A DNA stretch of 24,100 nucleotides from an uncultured Clostridia bacterium (GCA_934183305.1 CAKPSF010000009.1:1-24100), one strand, 5' to 3'. Shown: positions 7,030 to 15,581, numbered from the stretch's first letter. Notes: generated by a model not told the origin, from the letters alone. Numbers and translations: made by a program.

Positions 7030-7065
7030 AAAACAAAACTAGAATTTTATTCTAGTTTTGTTTTT
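7030..7065. terminator. Bidirectional terminator between dpaB and the zeta-toxin operon
   Basis: AAAACAAAACTAGAA (7030-7044) pairs with TTCTAGTTTTGTTTT after a 5-base loop. A-run and T-run flank it, so it serves both convergent transcripts. Confidence 0.88.
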
Positions 7066-7083
7066 ATTGGTTGGTTATATAAA

Positions 7084-8154
7084 TTATAATTCTATACATC
7101 CTTCACTTTCTTCCTGATATTTAATAAAATTCAAATAAGCTATATATTTATCATAAATTAAATTTAATTGTGAAAGTTGCTCAGGAGGTGCATTTCTTTT
7201 AATCATATGTGCTTTTATTCTATTAAAATCTTCTTGAAAATTTTTCCCGCAGTTATTAAATACATAATCGTGATTTGATTTTCTTCTTTCACGTGCTAAT
7301 ATTGCTATAAACTCTTCAGCAGTATAATTATAATCTATTGTAGTTAATTCTTGAGGAACATATTTTTCTTTGTTAGTTCCTCTTCTATAAATTTGAATAT
7401 GATTTGGTTCTAACAACCTAATCGCACTAGAAGTGCCTCTATATGATTCGTCATGTCTATTTAAATCAGTTAGTTTTGCACCAGGAGCTTCTGGATTTTC
7501 TTCATATCTTTTGTGAATTGCAATTGAGCTTATTAAGTCACCAACTGCCAAAAATTTTGCCTCAATTTTATAATTACTCTCTACTAAATTTTCAATATCA
7601 ACTCCAACTAATCCTTGTTTTTCAGATGGAGCACATTCGAATAATAAATTATATCCTTTTTCAGCAGCAAGAGCGCTTACATTATTTGAATGATCATACG
7701 AATCAATTCCTGTTAATGCACCAAAGTGAGTAGGATCCTCTTGAAAAATTTGTTTTGAATCTGGTCTAAACTTTTTACATAAATCCGGATTAATTACTAT
7801 GCTGTCATTATATTCTAGAATTAGGTTTCTTAAATTTGTTTTTCCTGCTCCAGTTTGAGATATAATAATTGAAGATTTCTTTTGACCTTGTGCTTTTGCT
7901 TTTCCATAAAAAAATGAATGAACCACATTAAAGAATGTTAGTAAATAATCTTCATCTGATAATCTATGAGCTAACATAGATTGTCCTAATGAGTACGTTA
8001 TATTATCTGATATAACAGGATCAACTCTTCTCTTTGCAAAAGATAATAATTCTTCAGGTGAAGCAGGCAATTCGCTAACAAAATCAGGATTTAATTTATC
8101 CTTTACTCTATTTAATACATCAGTACTTATATTTCTAAAAATTTTATCATCCAT
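7084..8154 (-). CDS. Zeta-toxin-like kinase, second copy
   Basis: This 356-residue protein has a P-loop SQTGAGKTNL (about 99-108), an aspartate-bearing NPDLCKKFRPD (about 122-132), FECAPSEKQG (about 172-181) and RHDESY (about 233-238). The order fits the zeta-toxin kinase fold, whose studied members phosphorylate UDP-N-acetylglucosamine and so poison wall synthesis. A helical N-terminal region of about 90 residues precedes the kinase core. It shares the P-loop, the APS..GL.G.D block, LAVG, H.RYE and RHDESY with the protein at 8384-9403, so the two are paralogues. The ATG at 8154 follows one base after the stop of the small gene upstream, with GAAGGA inside that gene, which indicates translational coupling. 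The target is not proven by sequence. Confidence 0.78.
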   Translation of the reverse strand: MDDKIFRNISTDVLNRVKDKLNPDFVSELPASPEELLSFAKRRVDPVISDNITYSLGQSMLAHRLSDEDYLLTFFNVVHSFFYGKAKAQGQKKSSIIISQTGAGKTNLRNLILEYNDSIVINPDLCKKFRPDSKQIFQEDPTHFGALTGIDSYDHSNNVSALAAEKGYNLLFECAPSEKQGLVGVDIENLVESNYKIEAKFLAVGDLISSIAIHKRYEENPEAPGAKLTDLNRHDESYRGTSSAIRLLEPNHIQIYRRGTNKEKYVPQELTTIDYNYTAEEFIAILARERRKSNHDYVFNNCGKNFQEDFNRIKAHMIKRNAPPEQLSQLNLIYDKYIAYLNFIKYQEESEGCIEL

Positions 8155-8155
8155 A

Positions 8156-8380
8156 TTACAATATTCCTTCTTTACCTTTTTTTATAACATTTAATATTAT
8201 ATCTTCATTTCCCAAATATACTTCATTTTTTATTTGGTTTAATATATCTATCTTTTCTTTTAACTCTTTACTTCTATTTTTATCTTTCGTTGTTGAATAT
8301 TCATTAGTTAAAGTTGCAATATTGTTCATAACTATATCAATGGCAATATCAGATTTAATATCTAATTCAATATCATCCAA
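8156..8380 (-). CDS. Small partner of the second zeta-like kinase, putative antitoxin
   Basis: This 74-residue acidic, helical protein starts at TTG (8380), 9 bases after GGGAGG, within the last codons of the preceding kinase gene. It resembles the 70-residue protein at 9396-9608: both have IEL near the start, M.NIA about residues 15-25, an EL-rich helix and Y.GN near the end. Being paired with a zeta-type kinase in both copies suggests an antitoxin or a chaperone-like partner. I do not recognise it as the known epsilon antitoxin. Function is inferred from position only. Confidence 0.62.
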   Translation of the reverse strand: MDDIELDIKSDIAIDIVMNNIATLTNEYSTTKDKNRSKELKEKIDILNQIKNEVYLGNEDIILNVIKKGKEGIL

Positions 8381-8383
8381 AAT

Positions 8384-9403
8384 TTATTCCTCCCCTATGT
8401 TAGATTCATATCTTTTTTTTACAGATTCTAATTGTTCTATTTGTTCTTTAGGAGCATTTCTGTTGCTCATTTGTTCAAAAATCAAATTATATCTATCAGT
8501 AAATTCTTTTTTAGTTTTATTATTATCTTCTTTTCTAGCCTCTACAATTGCTTGAAGAGGATTGTTGATATTAGCTGAAGGGAAAACTAACTTAGGGTCA
8601 AAATTTTCTTCTTTAATTCCTCTTTTATATACATATATATTTGAGATATTATTATTATTTAATAAATCCTCCACATTTTTAAGTAATGCATTATATGATT
8701 CATCGTGTCTAGATAATGGAGTTAATTTAGCTGTTCTTAATCCTGATAATATTTGCTTTTCATATCTTTCATGTAAAGATAATATACTATTTAATTCTCC
8801 AACAGCTAATATATGTACATTAATGCTATATCCTTTTTTTACTAATTCATTTTCATCTATTCCTAATAATCCTTTATTTGCTGATGGTGCAGTTTCTTTT
8901 ATAATGTTATACTTGTTATCTACTGCATAATTATAAATATTATCTGCACAATCATAACCATCAGGTCCAGTTAAAAATGGATATAAGACTTGATACTTTT
9001 TAGCTATTTCTTGTGCATCATATCTAAAATGTTTATATTTATCAGAGTCTACAAAAATATAATTTTCATTATTTCTTAATAGTTTAGCAGTTAAATTACT
9101 TTTTCCACTACCAGTCTGAGCAGCAACAATAGATATCTGTGGTTCTTCCACTGGTATTTTATGATAAAATGTTATAGCCATAGCATAATAAAAAGTTCTT
9201 AGATACTCTTTATCACTTAACAAGCACTTTTCCATTAATACTTTTACATCATCTTTTAAATTTGGTGCAAAACGTATTTTTTCTACCCTTTGTGCATACT
9301 TTAATAAATTAATAGGCTCATCTGGCAACATTTTTATTATAATTTCCGGTAATTCATTAATAAGTTCATCATACACTTCTTTTGAAACTATTTTTTTACT
9401 CAT
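8384..9403 (-). CDS. Zeta-toxin-like kinase, first copy
   Basis: This 339-residue protein has a P-loop AQTGSGKSNL (about 95-104), VDSDKYKHFRYDA (about 118-130), KETAPSANKGLLGID (about 169-183), LAVGELNS (about 199-206) and SRHDESY (about 231-237). The architecture is the same as the kinase at 7084-8154 although most other positions differ, so this is an old tandem duplication. The ATG at 9403 overlaps the stop region of the small gene upstream by 8 bases and uses AAGGAG inside it. A role as a UDP-sugar kinase toxin is inferred from the fold. An alternative is a non-toxic P-loop kinase with a regulatory subunit. Confidence 0.77.
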   Translation of the reverse strand: MSKKIVSKEVYDELINELPEIIIKMLPDEPINLLKYAQRVEKIRFAPNLKDDVKVLMEKCLLSDKEYLRTFYYAMAITFYHKIPVEEPQISIVAAQTGSGKSNLTAKLLRNNENYIFVDSDKYKHFRYDAQEIAKKYQVLYPFLTGPDGYDCADNIYNYAVDNKYNIIKETAPSANKGLLGIDENELVKKGYSINVHILAVGELNSILSLHERYEKQILSGLRTAKLTPLSRHDESYNALLKNVEDLLNNNNISNIYVYKRGIKEENFDPKLVFPSANINNPLQAIVEARKEDNNKTKKEFTDRYNLIFEQMSNRNAPKEQIEQLESVKKRYESNIGEE

Positions 9404-9608
9404 ATTTTATCTCCTTGTTAAGTATTGTTTTTACAGCCTCTCTATTTCCTTTATAAGCTTGTTCTTCCAAATCTATAAGTTGATTCAACTCATTTTGCAA
9501 ATCATTTTTATTTTCTGTATCTTTACAATTACTAATCAGAAAAATTGTTTGAGCAATATTAGCCATTATTTTTTCAAGTGAAACTTCTAATTCAATATGT
9601 TCTTGCAT
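9396..9608 (-). CDS. Small partner of the first zeta-like kinase, putative antitoxin
   Basis: This 70-residue acidic helical protein resembles the one at 8156-8380 (IELEV, IMANIA, ELNQLIDLEEQ, YKGN). Its ATG at 9608 lies 9 bases past the ackA stop; that TAG stop is itself part of the AGGAG ribosome binding site. It overlaps the downstream kinase gene by 8 bases. The small-gene-first order and the overlap are typical of type II toxin-antitoxin pairs, but the function is inferred. Confidence 0.62.
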   Translation of the reverse strand: MQEHIELEVSLEKIMANIAQTIFLISNCKDTENKNDLQNELNQLIDLEEQAYKGNREAVKTILNKEIKYE

Positions 9609-9617
9609 TTTATTCTC

Positions 9618-10811
9618 CTATTTAATTAAATTTTGTGTATCTCTTGCTATTACTAGTTCTTCGTTGGTTGGAATTACATAAGCTTTTATTTTTGACTCTG
9701 GTTTAGTGATTAATACTTCTTCTCCTCTTACATTGTTCTTGTCTTCATCAATTATAAGTCCCATAAATTCTAGATTTTTACAGATTTTCTTTCTAATATT
9801 TATTTGATTTTCTCCAATTCCACCTGTAAATACTACTACATCTATTCCTTTCATAGATACAGCATATTTAGCAATAAATTGCGCAATTGATTTTGTAAAT
9901 AATTCTATTGCTATATGGGCTTTTGGTTTATCTGGCTCATATGAAGCAAGTTCTATTTGTCTAAAGTCTGGGTCAAGACCAGTTATACCATATAATCCTG
10001 ATTTTTTGTTAAGTAATGTATTTACTTCTTTTGCAGATAAATTTTCTTTTTCCATAATATCAGTTACAACAGATGGATCTAAGTCTCCTGAACGTGTTAC
10101 CATTGGTATTCCACCAAGAGGTGAAAGTCCCATTGATGTATCTATTGATTTACCACCATCAACAGCAGTTATACTTGCTCCCTGACCTAAATGACATGTT
10201 ACGATTTTTAAGTGTTCTATTGGTTTGTTTTCTAATTTTGCAGCTAAATTTGCAACAAATTGGTGTGATGTTCCATGTGCTCCATATTTTCTAATTCTAT
10301 ATTTTTCATAAAATTCATATGGTATTGGATAGATATAGTTTTCAGCTGGCATTGTTTGATGAAAAGCTGTATCAAATACTGCAGACATTGGAACGCCTGG
10401 CATAGCTTTTTGACATGCTCTAATTCCTAATATTGCTGCTGGATTATGTAATGGAGCTAATGTTGCACATTTATCTATTTTTTCAATTACTTCTTCGTCT
10501 ATTAATACTGATTTATCAAATAATTCTCCACCATGTACAATTCTATGTCCAACAGCATCAATTTCTTTTAAAGATTCTATAACTTTATATTCTGGATTCA
10601 TAAATTGCTCTAAAATAACTTCTAAAGCTTCTGTATGATTCATTACAGGCTTTTTTATAACAGTAGCATTACCATTAACCTTATGAGTTAAAAATGCTTC
10701 TTTCTCCCCTATTCTTTCAAAGTTTCCTTTTGCTAAAACACTTTCATCCTCCATATTAATTAATTGATATTTTAAAGATGAGCTTCCACAGTTTACAACT
10801 AAAATTTTCAT
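9618..10811 (-). CDS. ackA: Acetate kinase
   Basis: This 397-residue ASKHA-fold kinase is full length. Family motifs are NCGSSSLKYQL at residues 7-17, GHRIVHGG near 87, CHLGQGAS near 206 and FTGGIGEN near 329. It makes ATP and acetate from acetyl phosphate and ADP in the cytoplasm, the last step of fermentative acetate formation. It sits 24 bases downstream of pta in the same direction. Its stop codon forms part of the ribosome binding site of the putative antitoxin gene that follows, so the toxin-antitoxin genes are probably co-transcribed with it. Confidence 0.97.
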   Translation of the reverse strand: MKILVVNCGSSSLKYQLINMEDESVLAKGNFERIGEKEAFLTHKVNGNATVIKKPVMNHTEALEVILEQFMNPEYKVIESLKEIDAVGHRIVHGGELFDKSVLIDEEVIEKIDKCATLAPLHNPAAILGIRACQKAMPGVPMSAVFDTAFHQTMPAENYIYPIPYEFYEKYRIRKYGAHGTSHQFVANLAAKLENKPIEHLKIVTCHLGQGASITAVDGGKSIDTSMGLSPLGGIPMVTRSGDLDPSVVTDIMEKENLSAKEVNTLLNKKSGLYGITGLDPDFRQIELASYEPDKPKAHIAIELFTKSIAQFIAKYAVSMKGIDVVVFTGGIGENQINIRKKICKNLEFMGLIIDEDKNNVRGEEVLITKPESKIKAYVIPTNEELVIARDTQNLIK

Positions 10812-10835
10812 TTTACTAATTCCTCTCTTTTTTAT

Positions 10836-11834
10836 TTATTTTGCTTGTGCTTGAACAGAAGTAATAGCTACGACTCCTGCTATATCATCACTGCTGCAAC
10901 CTCTTGACAAATCATTAACTGGTTTTGCAATTCCTTGACATAGTGGACCATATGCTTCTGCTTTTCCAAGTCTTTGAACTAATTTATATCCAATATTACC
11001 AGCATTTAAATCTGGGAATATTAATGTATTAGCATGTCCTGCAACTTTACTTTCAGGAGCTTTGCTTTTTCCAATTTCTGGAACAATAGCAGCATCCAAT
11101 TGTAATTCTCCATCTGCATTTAATTCTGGTGCCTTTTCCTTTAACATTTTAGTTGCTTCTACAACTTTATCTACTAATTCTGATTTTGCACTTCCATATG
11201 TTGAATATGAAAGCATTGCAACATTTGCTTTTTTCTCTACTAATTGTTCAAAGCTTTTTGCTGATGAAATTGCTATTTCAGCCAATTCTTCGCTTGTTGG
11301 ATTTGGATTTAATCCTGCATCTGAGAATATAAATGTTCCATTTTCTCCATATTCACAATTTGGAACAACCATTAAAAAAAATGCAGATACTAGCTTTGTA
11401 TTAGGTGCTGTTTTTAATATTTGAAGTGCTGGTCTTAAAGTGTCAGCTGTTGAATGTGCTGCTCCACTAACTAAACCATCAGCATCTCCATTTTTCACCA
11501 TCATCATACCAAAATACACATAGTCTTGCATTATTTCTTTTGCTTTCTCTAAAGTAATTCCTTTAGCTTTTCTTAATTCATAAAATTTATTTACATATTC
11601 GTCATATTTATCAGATTTAAGCGGATCTACTATAATTGCGCCATTAATATTAAAATTATTTTCTTTTGCTAATTTCAATATATTCTCCTCGTTACCAATT
11701 AATACAATTTTGCTATAACCCTCATTCAAAATTTTCTGAGTAGCTTCTAAAGTACGTACATCGTTACTTTCTGGTAACACTATTGTTTTAATATCTTTTT
11801 TTGCTCTTTGTTTTATTGTATCAATAAAATTCAT
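10836..11834 (-). CDS. pta: Phosphate acetyltransferase
   Basis: The 332-residue product has normal length for the short, single-domain Pta. Recognisable stretches are TIVLPESND near the N-terminus, DGLVSGAAHSTADTLRPA, FSDAGLNPNP and FPDLNAGNIGYKLVQRL. It converts acetyl-CoA and phosphate to acetyl phosphate and CoA, feeding acetate kinase. I use the ATG at 11834 (MNFIDTIKQ), which has AAAGGAG upstream; an in-frame ATG at 11894 would add 20 atypical residues and would lie upstream of the predicted transcription start. Confidence 0.96.
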   Translation of the reverse strand: MNFIDTIKQRAKKDIKTIVLPESNDVRTLEATQKILNEGYSKIVLIGNEENILKLAKENNFNINGAIIVDPLKSDKYDEYVNKFYELRKAKGITLEKAKEIMQDYVYFGMMMVKNGDADGLVSGAAHSTADTLRPALQILKTAPNTKLVSAFFLMVVPNCEYGENGTFIFSDAGLNPNPTSEELAEIAISSAKSFEQLVEKKANVAMLSYSTYGSAKSELVDKVVEATKMLKEKAPELNADGELQLDAAIVPEIGKSKAPESKVAGHANTLIFPDLNAGNIGYKLVQRLGKAEAYGPLCQGIAKPVNDLSRGCSSDDIAGVVAITSVQAQAK

Positions 11835-11867
11835 TAAAATTCTCCTTTCTTTTTTCAAACCTTTTAT

Positions 11868-11896
11868 ATTATATAAATATTTCTTAAAAAGCACAA
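11868..11896 (-). promoter_or_regulatory. Promoter of the pta-ackA operon
   Basis: TTGTGC (11896-11891) and TATAAT (11873-11868) on the minus strand are 17 bases apart and lie about 33 bases before the pta start codon. No other clear promoter is seen before the four toxin-antitoxin genes. Confidence 0.6.
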
Positions 11897-11928
11897 GTAT
11901 TTTTTACTAAATATATACTAATTTATAT

Positions 11929-12591
11929 TTATTTTCTTGCAATTAAAGCCTTTATTTTTATACCTTCGTCTGAAAACATTTTCTCATGTTCTGTTACAAT
12001 ATTTTGTCCATTGAAAATATCATTTTTATGCAAGTCTAATGTTTTTGAAATAATTTTAAATCCAGTTTCAGTAAAATAACTTAGACTATCATCAAATAAT
12101 CCATCATCATCTGTTTTAAAATAAATTTCTCCACCATCAACTAAAAATTCTTTATATTTTTCAAGCTGTCTTGTATGAGTTAATCTTTTCTTTTTGTGTT
12201 TTGCTTTAGGCCAAGGATTACAAAAATTTATATAAATTCTTTCAATTTTATCATTTTTATTAAATATATTAAATATTCTCTCAATATCATACCTAACCAA
12301 TATTAAGTTTTCAACCTTGATATTATTGGCATTATATTTTTCTTCTACTTTTCTTTTTGCAAGTCCAAGCATTGCATCTACTAAATCAATTGCTATATAG
12401 TTTATATTTGGATTCTTAAAAGCAAGTTCAGATATAAAACTTCCTTTGCCACATCCCAATTCAATATATAAAGGATTATCTTTATTTTTAAATTTTTCTC
12501 TCCATTTTCCAATATATTCTTCTGGATTATCTTCATAAAAATAGCTAGCCTCAAGTTCAGGTCTAGCCCAAGGTTTAAATCTTATTCTCAT
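11929..12591 (-). CDS. trmB: tRNA (guanine-N7-)-methyltransferase
   Basis: The 220-residue product is a class I SAM methyltransferase with ELGCGKGSF (about 44-52) as the SAM-binding loop and the TrmB signature INFCNPWPKAKHKKKRL followed by HTRQ. TrmB forms m7G46 in the variable loop of tRNAs. The start MRIRFKPWARPEL is the usual family N-terminus. Only a weak purine-rich site (AAAGAG) precedes the ATG. Confidence 0.95.
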   Translation of the reverse strand: MRIRFKPWARPELEASYFYEDNPEEYIGKWREKFKNKDNPLYIELGCGKGSFISELAFKNPNINYIAIDLVDAMLGLAKRKVEEKYNANNIKVENLILVRYDIERIFNIFNKNDKIERIYINFCNPWPKAKHKKKRLTHTRQLEKYKEFLVDGGEIYFKTDDDGLFDDSLSYFTETGFKIISKTLDLHKNDIFNGQNIVTEHEKMFSDEGIKIKALIARK

Positions 12592-12621
12592 AATTTTCTC
12601 TTTTCTATATAATTTTCATAT

Positions 12622-12650
12622 ATGTTATCATATTTATGTAACTTTATCAA
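12622..12650 (-). promoter_or_regulatory. Probable promoter of trmB
   Basis: TTGATA (12650-12645) and TAACAT (12627-12622) on the minus strand are 17 bases apart, about 30 bases before the start codon. Confidence 0.45.
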
Positions 12651-12658
12651 CATAAAAT

Positions 12659-12687
12659 TTGACATTTAAACCTAAAGTTTGTATACT
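12659..12687 (+). promoter_or_regulatory. Promoter placing the start site at the rluA-family ATG
   Basis: TTGACA (12659-12664), 17 bases, TATACT (12682-12687). The -10 ends 9 bases before the ATG at 12697, so transcription should begin within about 0-3 bases of the start codon. Confidence 0.7.
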
Positions 12688-12696
12688 TAATCTATT

Positions 12697-13578
12697 ATGA
12701 AATTAGAATATAAAATAACAAACTTAACTAAATATGAGAGTATAAAAGCAATTTTAAAAGAAGAATTCTTAATGTCAGATAGATTAATTGCAAAATTAAA
12801 AAATACAAGTCAAATTTATATTAACAGTAAACCTGTATATATAAATCATATGTTTTCTATTGGAGATATATTATCTGTTAACTTAGACTTTAACGAAGAT
12901 AGTGAAAATATTGTACCTACAAAGATGAAATTAGATATTTTATATGAGGATGAAAGCTTGTTGATATTAAATAAGCCTGCTGGAATTCCCGTTCATCCAT
13001 CTATGGAGCATTATAGTGACAGCTTGTCAAATGGAGTCAAATACTATTTCAATCAAATATCATTAAAACGTAAAATAAGACCTGTAAATAGATTAGACAG
13101 AAATACTTCTGGAATTGTTATCTTTGCTAAAAATCAATATATTCAAGAATGTTTAATAAAGCAAATGAAAACCGATAATTTTAAAAAAGAATACCTTGCG
13201 TTAGTAAATGGAAATTTATCTAAAAAAGAGCAAATTATATCTGCTCCAATATCAAGAAAAGAAAATAGCATTATAGAGAGAGGTGTGAATGCTAATGGAA
13301 GCGAAGCAATTACTATTGTTGAGTTATTAAAGAATTTTGATAACTATTCTTTAATAAAATGTATTTTAAAAACTGGTAGAACACATCAAATTCGTGTACA
13401 TATGCAATTTATTAATCATCCAATACTTGGAGACACATTATATGGTATTCCATCAAATTTAATTAATAGACAAGCATTGCATGCATATAAAGTTAGTTTT
13501 ACTCACCCTATTACTAAAGAAAATATATCAATTATAGCTGAATTACCAGAAGATATGAAAAAATTAATAAATAATTAA
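12697..13578 (+). CDS. RluA-family 23S rRNA/tRNA pseudouridine synthase
   Basis: The 293-residue product has an N-terminal S4-like RNA-binding region (about 1-70) and a pseudouridine synthase domain with the catalytic-aspartate motif RPVNRLDRNTSG (about 128-139), LNKPAGIPVHPS near 90, and KTGRTHQIRVHMQ (about 227-239). It isomerises uridine to pseudouridine in structured RNA; the exact target (RluC, RluD or a tRNA site) cannot be read from sequence. There is no Shine-Dalgarno sequence before the ATG. The promoter sits directly against it, so the mRNA is probably leaderless. The start is supported because the S4-like region would be lost from any later ATG. Confidence 0.9.
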   Translation: MKLEYKITNLTKYESIKAILKEEFLMSDRLIAKLKNTSQIYINSKPVYINHMFSIGDILSVNLDFNEDSENIVPTKMKLDILYEDESLLILNKPAGIPVHPSMEHYSDSLSNGVKYYFNQISLKRKIRPVNRLDRNTSGIVIFAKNQYIQECLIKQMKTDNFKKEYLALVNGNLSKKEQIISAPISRKENSIIERGVNANGSEAITIVELLKNFDNYSLIKCILKTGRTHQIRVHMQFINHPILGDTLYGIPSNLINRQALHAYKVSFTHPITKENISIIAELPEDMKKLINN

Positions 13579-13596
13579 AAGATTGCTACTAAATTG

Positions 13597-13627
13597 AAAA
13601 AGAAATAGGTTTAGCCTATTTCTTTTC
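13597..13627. terminator. Bidirectional terminator between rluA-family gene and rnpB
   Basis: AAAAAGAAATAGG pairs with CCTATTTCTTTT around a 5-base loop, with A/T runs on both sides. It ends both the plus-strand gene and the minus-strand RNase P RNA. Confidence 0.82.
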
Positions 13628-13974
13628 ATATATAAGTAAATCTGTAAGCCGGGTTCTGTCGTGAATAGCCATTTATCTAGAACGTATATTACTATACGTT
13701 TCAAGCCACCAATTCAAGAAGATGACGAGCAGTCTTAACCTTCTTTATTAGGTGTTGCTCCAGATGGGGTTTACACAGCCCAACATGTTACCATATTGGC
13801 GGTGAGCTCTTACCTCGCCTTTTCATCCTTACCACGTATGTGGCGGTTATTTTCTGTTGCACTTTCCTTAAGGTCTCCCTCACTGGCCGTTAACCAGCAT
13901 CATTGCTCTATGGAGCCCGGACTTTCCTCTCGTAGTTCCTTGCGAAATCTACCAGCGACTATTTAATTCACTCT
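13628..13974 (-). ncRNA. rnpB: RNase P RNA
   Basis: On the minus strand the conserved core GAGGAAAGTCCGGGCTCC (about 13932-13915) and the 3' element ACAGAACCCGGCTTAC (about 13663-13648) are present, with GGTAAGAGCTCACCG in between. These are hallmark segments of bacterial RNase P RNA. The layout, with the GGCCAGTGAGGGAGACC region and AGGAAAGTGCAACAG, is of the common ancestral type A rather than the Bacillus type B. It is the catalytic RNA that trims the 5' ends of precursor tRNAs. Length is about 345 nt; the ends are set by the predicted promoter start and the terminator and may be off by several bases. Confidence 0.95.
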
Positions 13975-13980
13975 TTTTCT

Positions 13981-14009
13981 ATTTTACTATTAATTTTAAA
14001 AAAAGTCAA
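13981..14009 (-). promoter_or_regulatory. Promoter of rnpB
   Basis: TTGACT (14009-14004) and TAAAAT (13986-13981) on the minus strand are 17 bases apart, immediately before the RNase P RNA and just past the stop of the preceding gene. Confidence 0.75.
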
Positions 14010-14012
14010 ACT

Positions 14013-14726
14013 TTATATATTTTTTATTTTACTCATTACGATATTATACTTTAAATAAAAAATGTCTGAATTTTTTATATTTATAATATTTTCTAATTCT
14101 TTTATTGCAACATATGCTTGATTTAAGTTGTATTGTACATACTCGTTTTTATCAACTGTGTTAATAGTGTTTAATAAACATTTGTCTGCTTCTAAAATAT
14201 TATCATACATTAAAGTCCAATTGTTTGTATCTACAATTGAACAAGCTTTCAAAAGATAATATTTTGCATTAATTACACCAATATATTCCTGTTTATAATT
14301 TGATTTTTCATAATAAATATTAACCTTATTATATAATTCCAATAAATTAGTAAAACACAACTGTTTATCTTTATTTTTTATTGCTATACTTAAATTATCT
14401 AAATCTTTTCCAAAATTTGTTAGTATTGCATTATCAATAGCTAGCTCATTAAAGTCTAATATTGCTGAATTCCAATAATTATAAAGTATATTTACTTTGT
14501 TATTCAAATCATTCCATTTAATGTTTAATAATGAATTATTTATTAAATTTGAAATTTCAATGAGTTCATTATCAATATATTTAATTTCATAGTATATCTT
14601 TTCGTTATCAATTTTATCTTTATCACTATTACTACTTTTTCTTATAAGTATAAATGTAAGAATTATAATTGTAATCATAAAAAAAATGAAAATAAAAAGT
14701 ACTTTATTTTTATTCAAAATATTCAT
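14013..14726 (-). CDS. Membrane-anchored protein of unknown function
   Basis: The 237-residue product has one N-terminal membrane segment (about residues 7-28, rich in I, F and L) followed by an all-helical, charged extracytoplasmic region. I prefer the ATG at 14726, 7 bases after AAAGGTG; an upstream in-frame GTG at 14735 overlaps that ribosome binding site. The spacing of tryptophans (IKWNDL, YNYWNS, NNWTLM) is like the small DUF4363-type membrane proteins of clostridia, but I am not sure of the link. It is transcribed towards rnpB, whose promoter starts right after its stop. Confidence 0.7.
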   Translation of the reverse strand: MNILNKNKVLFIFIFFMITIIILTFILIRKSSNSDKDKIDNEKIYYEIKYIDNELIEISNLINNSLLNIKWNDLNNKVNILYNYWNSAILDFNELAIDNAILTNFGKDLDNLSIAIKNKDKQLCFTNLLELYNKVNIYYEKSNYKQEYIGVINAKYYLLKACSIVDTNNWTLMYDNILEADKCLLNTINTVDKNEYVQYNLNQAYVAIKELENIINIKNSDIFYLKYNIVMSKIKNI

Positions 14727-14821
14727 ATATTTCACCTTTATTTTATTATTTCATTAATTTTTACCTTTTATTCTCTGTATATGAATTTTATAATTTCAAA
14801 TAATATAATTAGGTGATTAAT

Positions 14822-15100
14822 TTGAAAGTTAATGTAAACTTGTATAGCACAATTCCAGGTGAAATACAAAAATTCTTAAATTTAATGTATCAAAAAGAAA
14901 TAATATTAGATAATCCGTTAAAGTGGAAATATGATTATGATAATCCCACTGAACTTACAGACATCATTGGAACATTTATAGAAAATAATTATAAGTATAA
15001 AATTAATATGTGGATTAGTTTAGATAAAGGCGTTTATATCAATGTAACAGAACATAATGCAGATAAATTAATCCGATATATTTTCGAAAGATTTCCATAG
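14822..15100 (+). CDS. Conserved small clostridial protein of unknown function
   Basis: The product is about 92 residues and begins LKVNVNLYSTIPGEIQKFL (read as Met at a TTG). An in-frame GTG at 14813 overlaps the AGGTGA ribosome binding site, so the TTG at 14822, with proper spacing, is the better start. The C-terminal half (IGTFIENN, YKINMWISLDKGV, NVTEHNADKLIRYIFERFP) resembles a small uncharacterised protein I have seen repeatedly in clostridial genomes. It has no membrane segment or signal peptide, so it is probably cytosolic. No function can be given. Confidence 0.75.
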   Translation: MKVNVNLYSTIPGEIQKFLNLMYQKEIILDNPLKWKYDYDNPTELTDIIGTFIENNYKYKINMWISLDKGVYINVTEHNADKLIRYIFERFP

Positions 15101-15127
15101 AAAAAAGCGACATAGTCGCTCTTTTCT
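15101..15127. terminator. Bidirectional terminator hairpin
   Basis: AGCGAC (15106-15111), loop ATA, GTCGCT (15115-15120), flanked by an A-run and CTTTT. It lies between two convergent genes. Confidence 0.82.
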
Positions 15128-15581
15128 ACTCTTTATCATTATCTTCTTCAACTATCTCAATTTCTTTTGCTTCTTCATCAGAAGTTTTGTCTTCTTTTAT
15201 ATCTTCTACTTGTTCTTCTTTTTGCTCAAAGCCACAATGTGGGCAATATTTAGCATCCAAATTAATTTCCGCATAACAATTTTCGCATATTCTTTTATTT
15301 TTAATTTTTAAAATATCTTCTTGACATGTTTCAATTTCTTTAGATAATTCATCAATTTGATTTAAATAAGTATTTAAATCTTCATTTATTTTTACTTCTT
15401 CTTTGTTCAAGTATTTTTGATATACAATCTTTCCAATTTCTCCATATAAATTATTAATTTTTGATTTATTATCACTCATTTTCATTTTTAATTTTGCTTC
15501 TTTTGCTATTTCACCAGTTTTTTGACTAGTTTTTTTGTATGTTTTATTTGCTATGTCTCCTATTTTATTAAAAAAATCCAT
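15126..15581 (-). CDS. Coiled-coil protein with C-terminal zinc ribbon
   Basis: The 151-residue product has a basic helical N-terminus (FFNKIGDIANKTYKKTSQK), a coiled-coil middle (about 35-98), then a zinc-ribbon CENC...CPHC at about 100-118, and a strongly acidic tail (DKTSDEEAKEIEIVEED). The ATG at 15581 is chosen; an earlier ATG at 15596 is part of the GGAGG ribosome binding site. Proteins of this plan are common in clostridia and have no assigned role. It follows gpsA by 63 bases on the same strand and may be read from the same operon. Confidence 0.8.
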   Translation of the reverse strand: MDFFNKIGDIANKTYKKTSQKTGEIAKEAKLKMKMSDNKSKINNLYGEIGKIVYQKYLNKEEVKINEDLNTYLNQIDELSKEIETCQEDILKIKNKRICENCYAEINLDAKYCPHCGFEQKEEQVEDIKEDKTSDEEAKEIEIVEEDNDKE

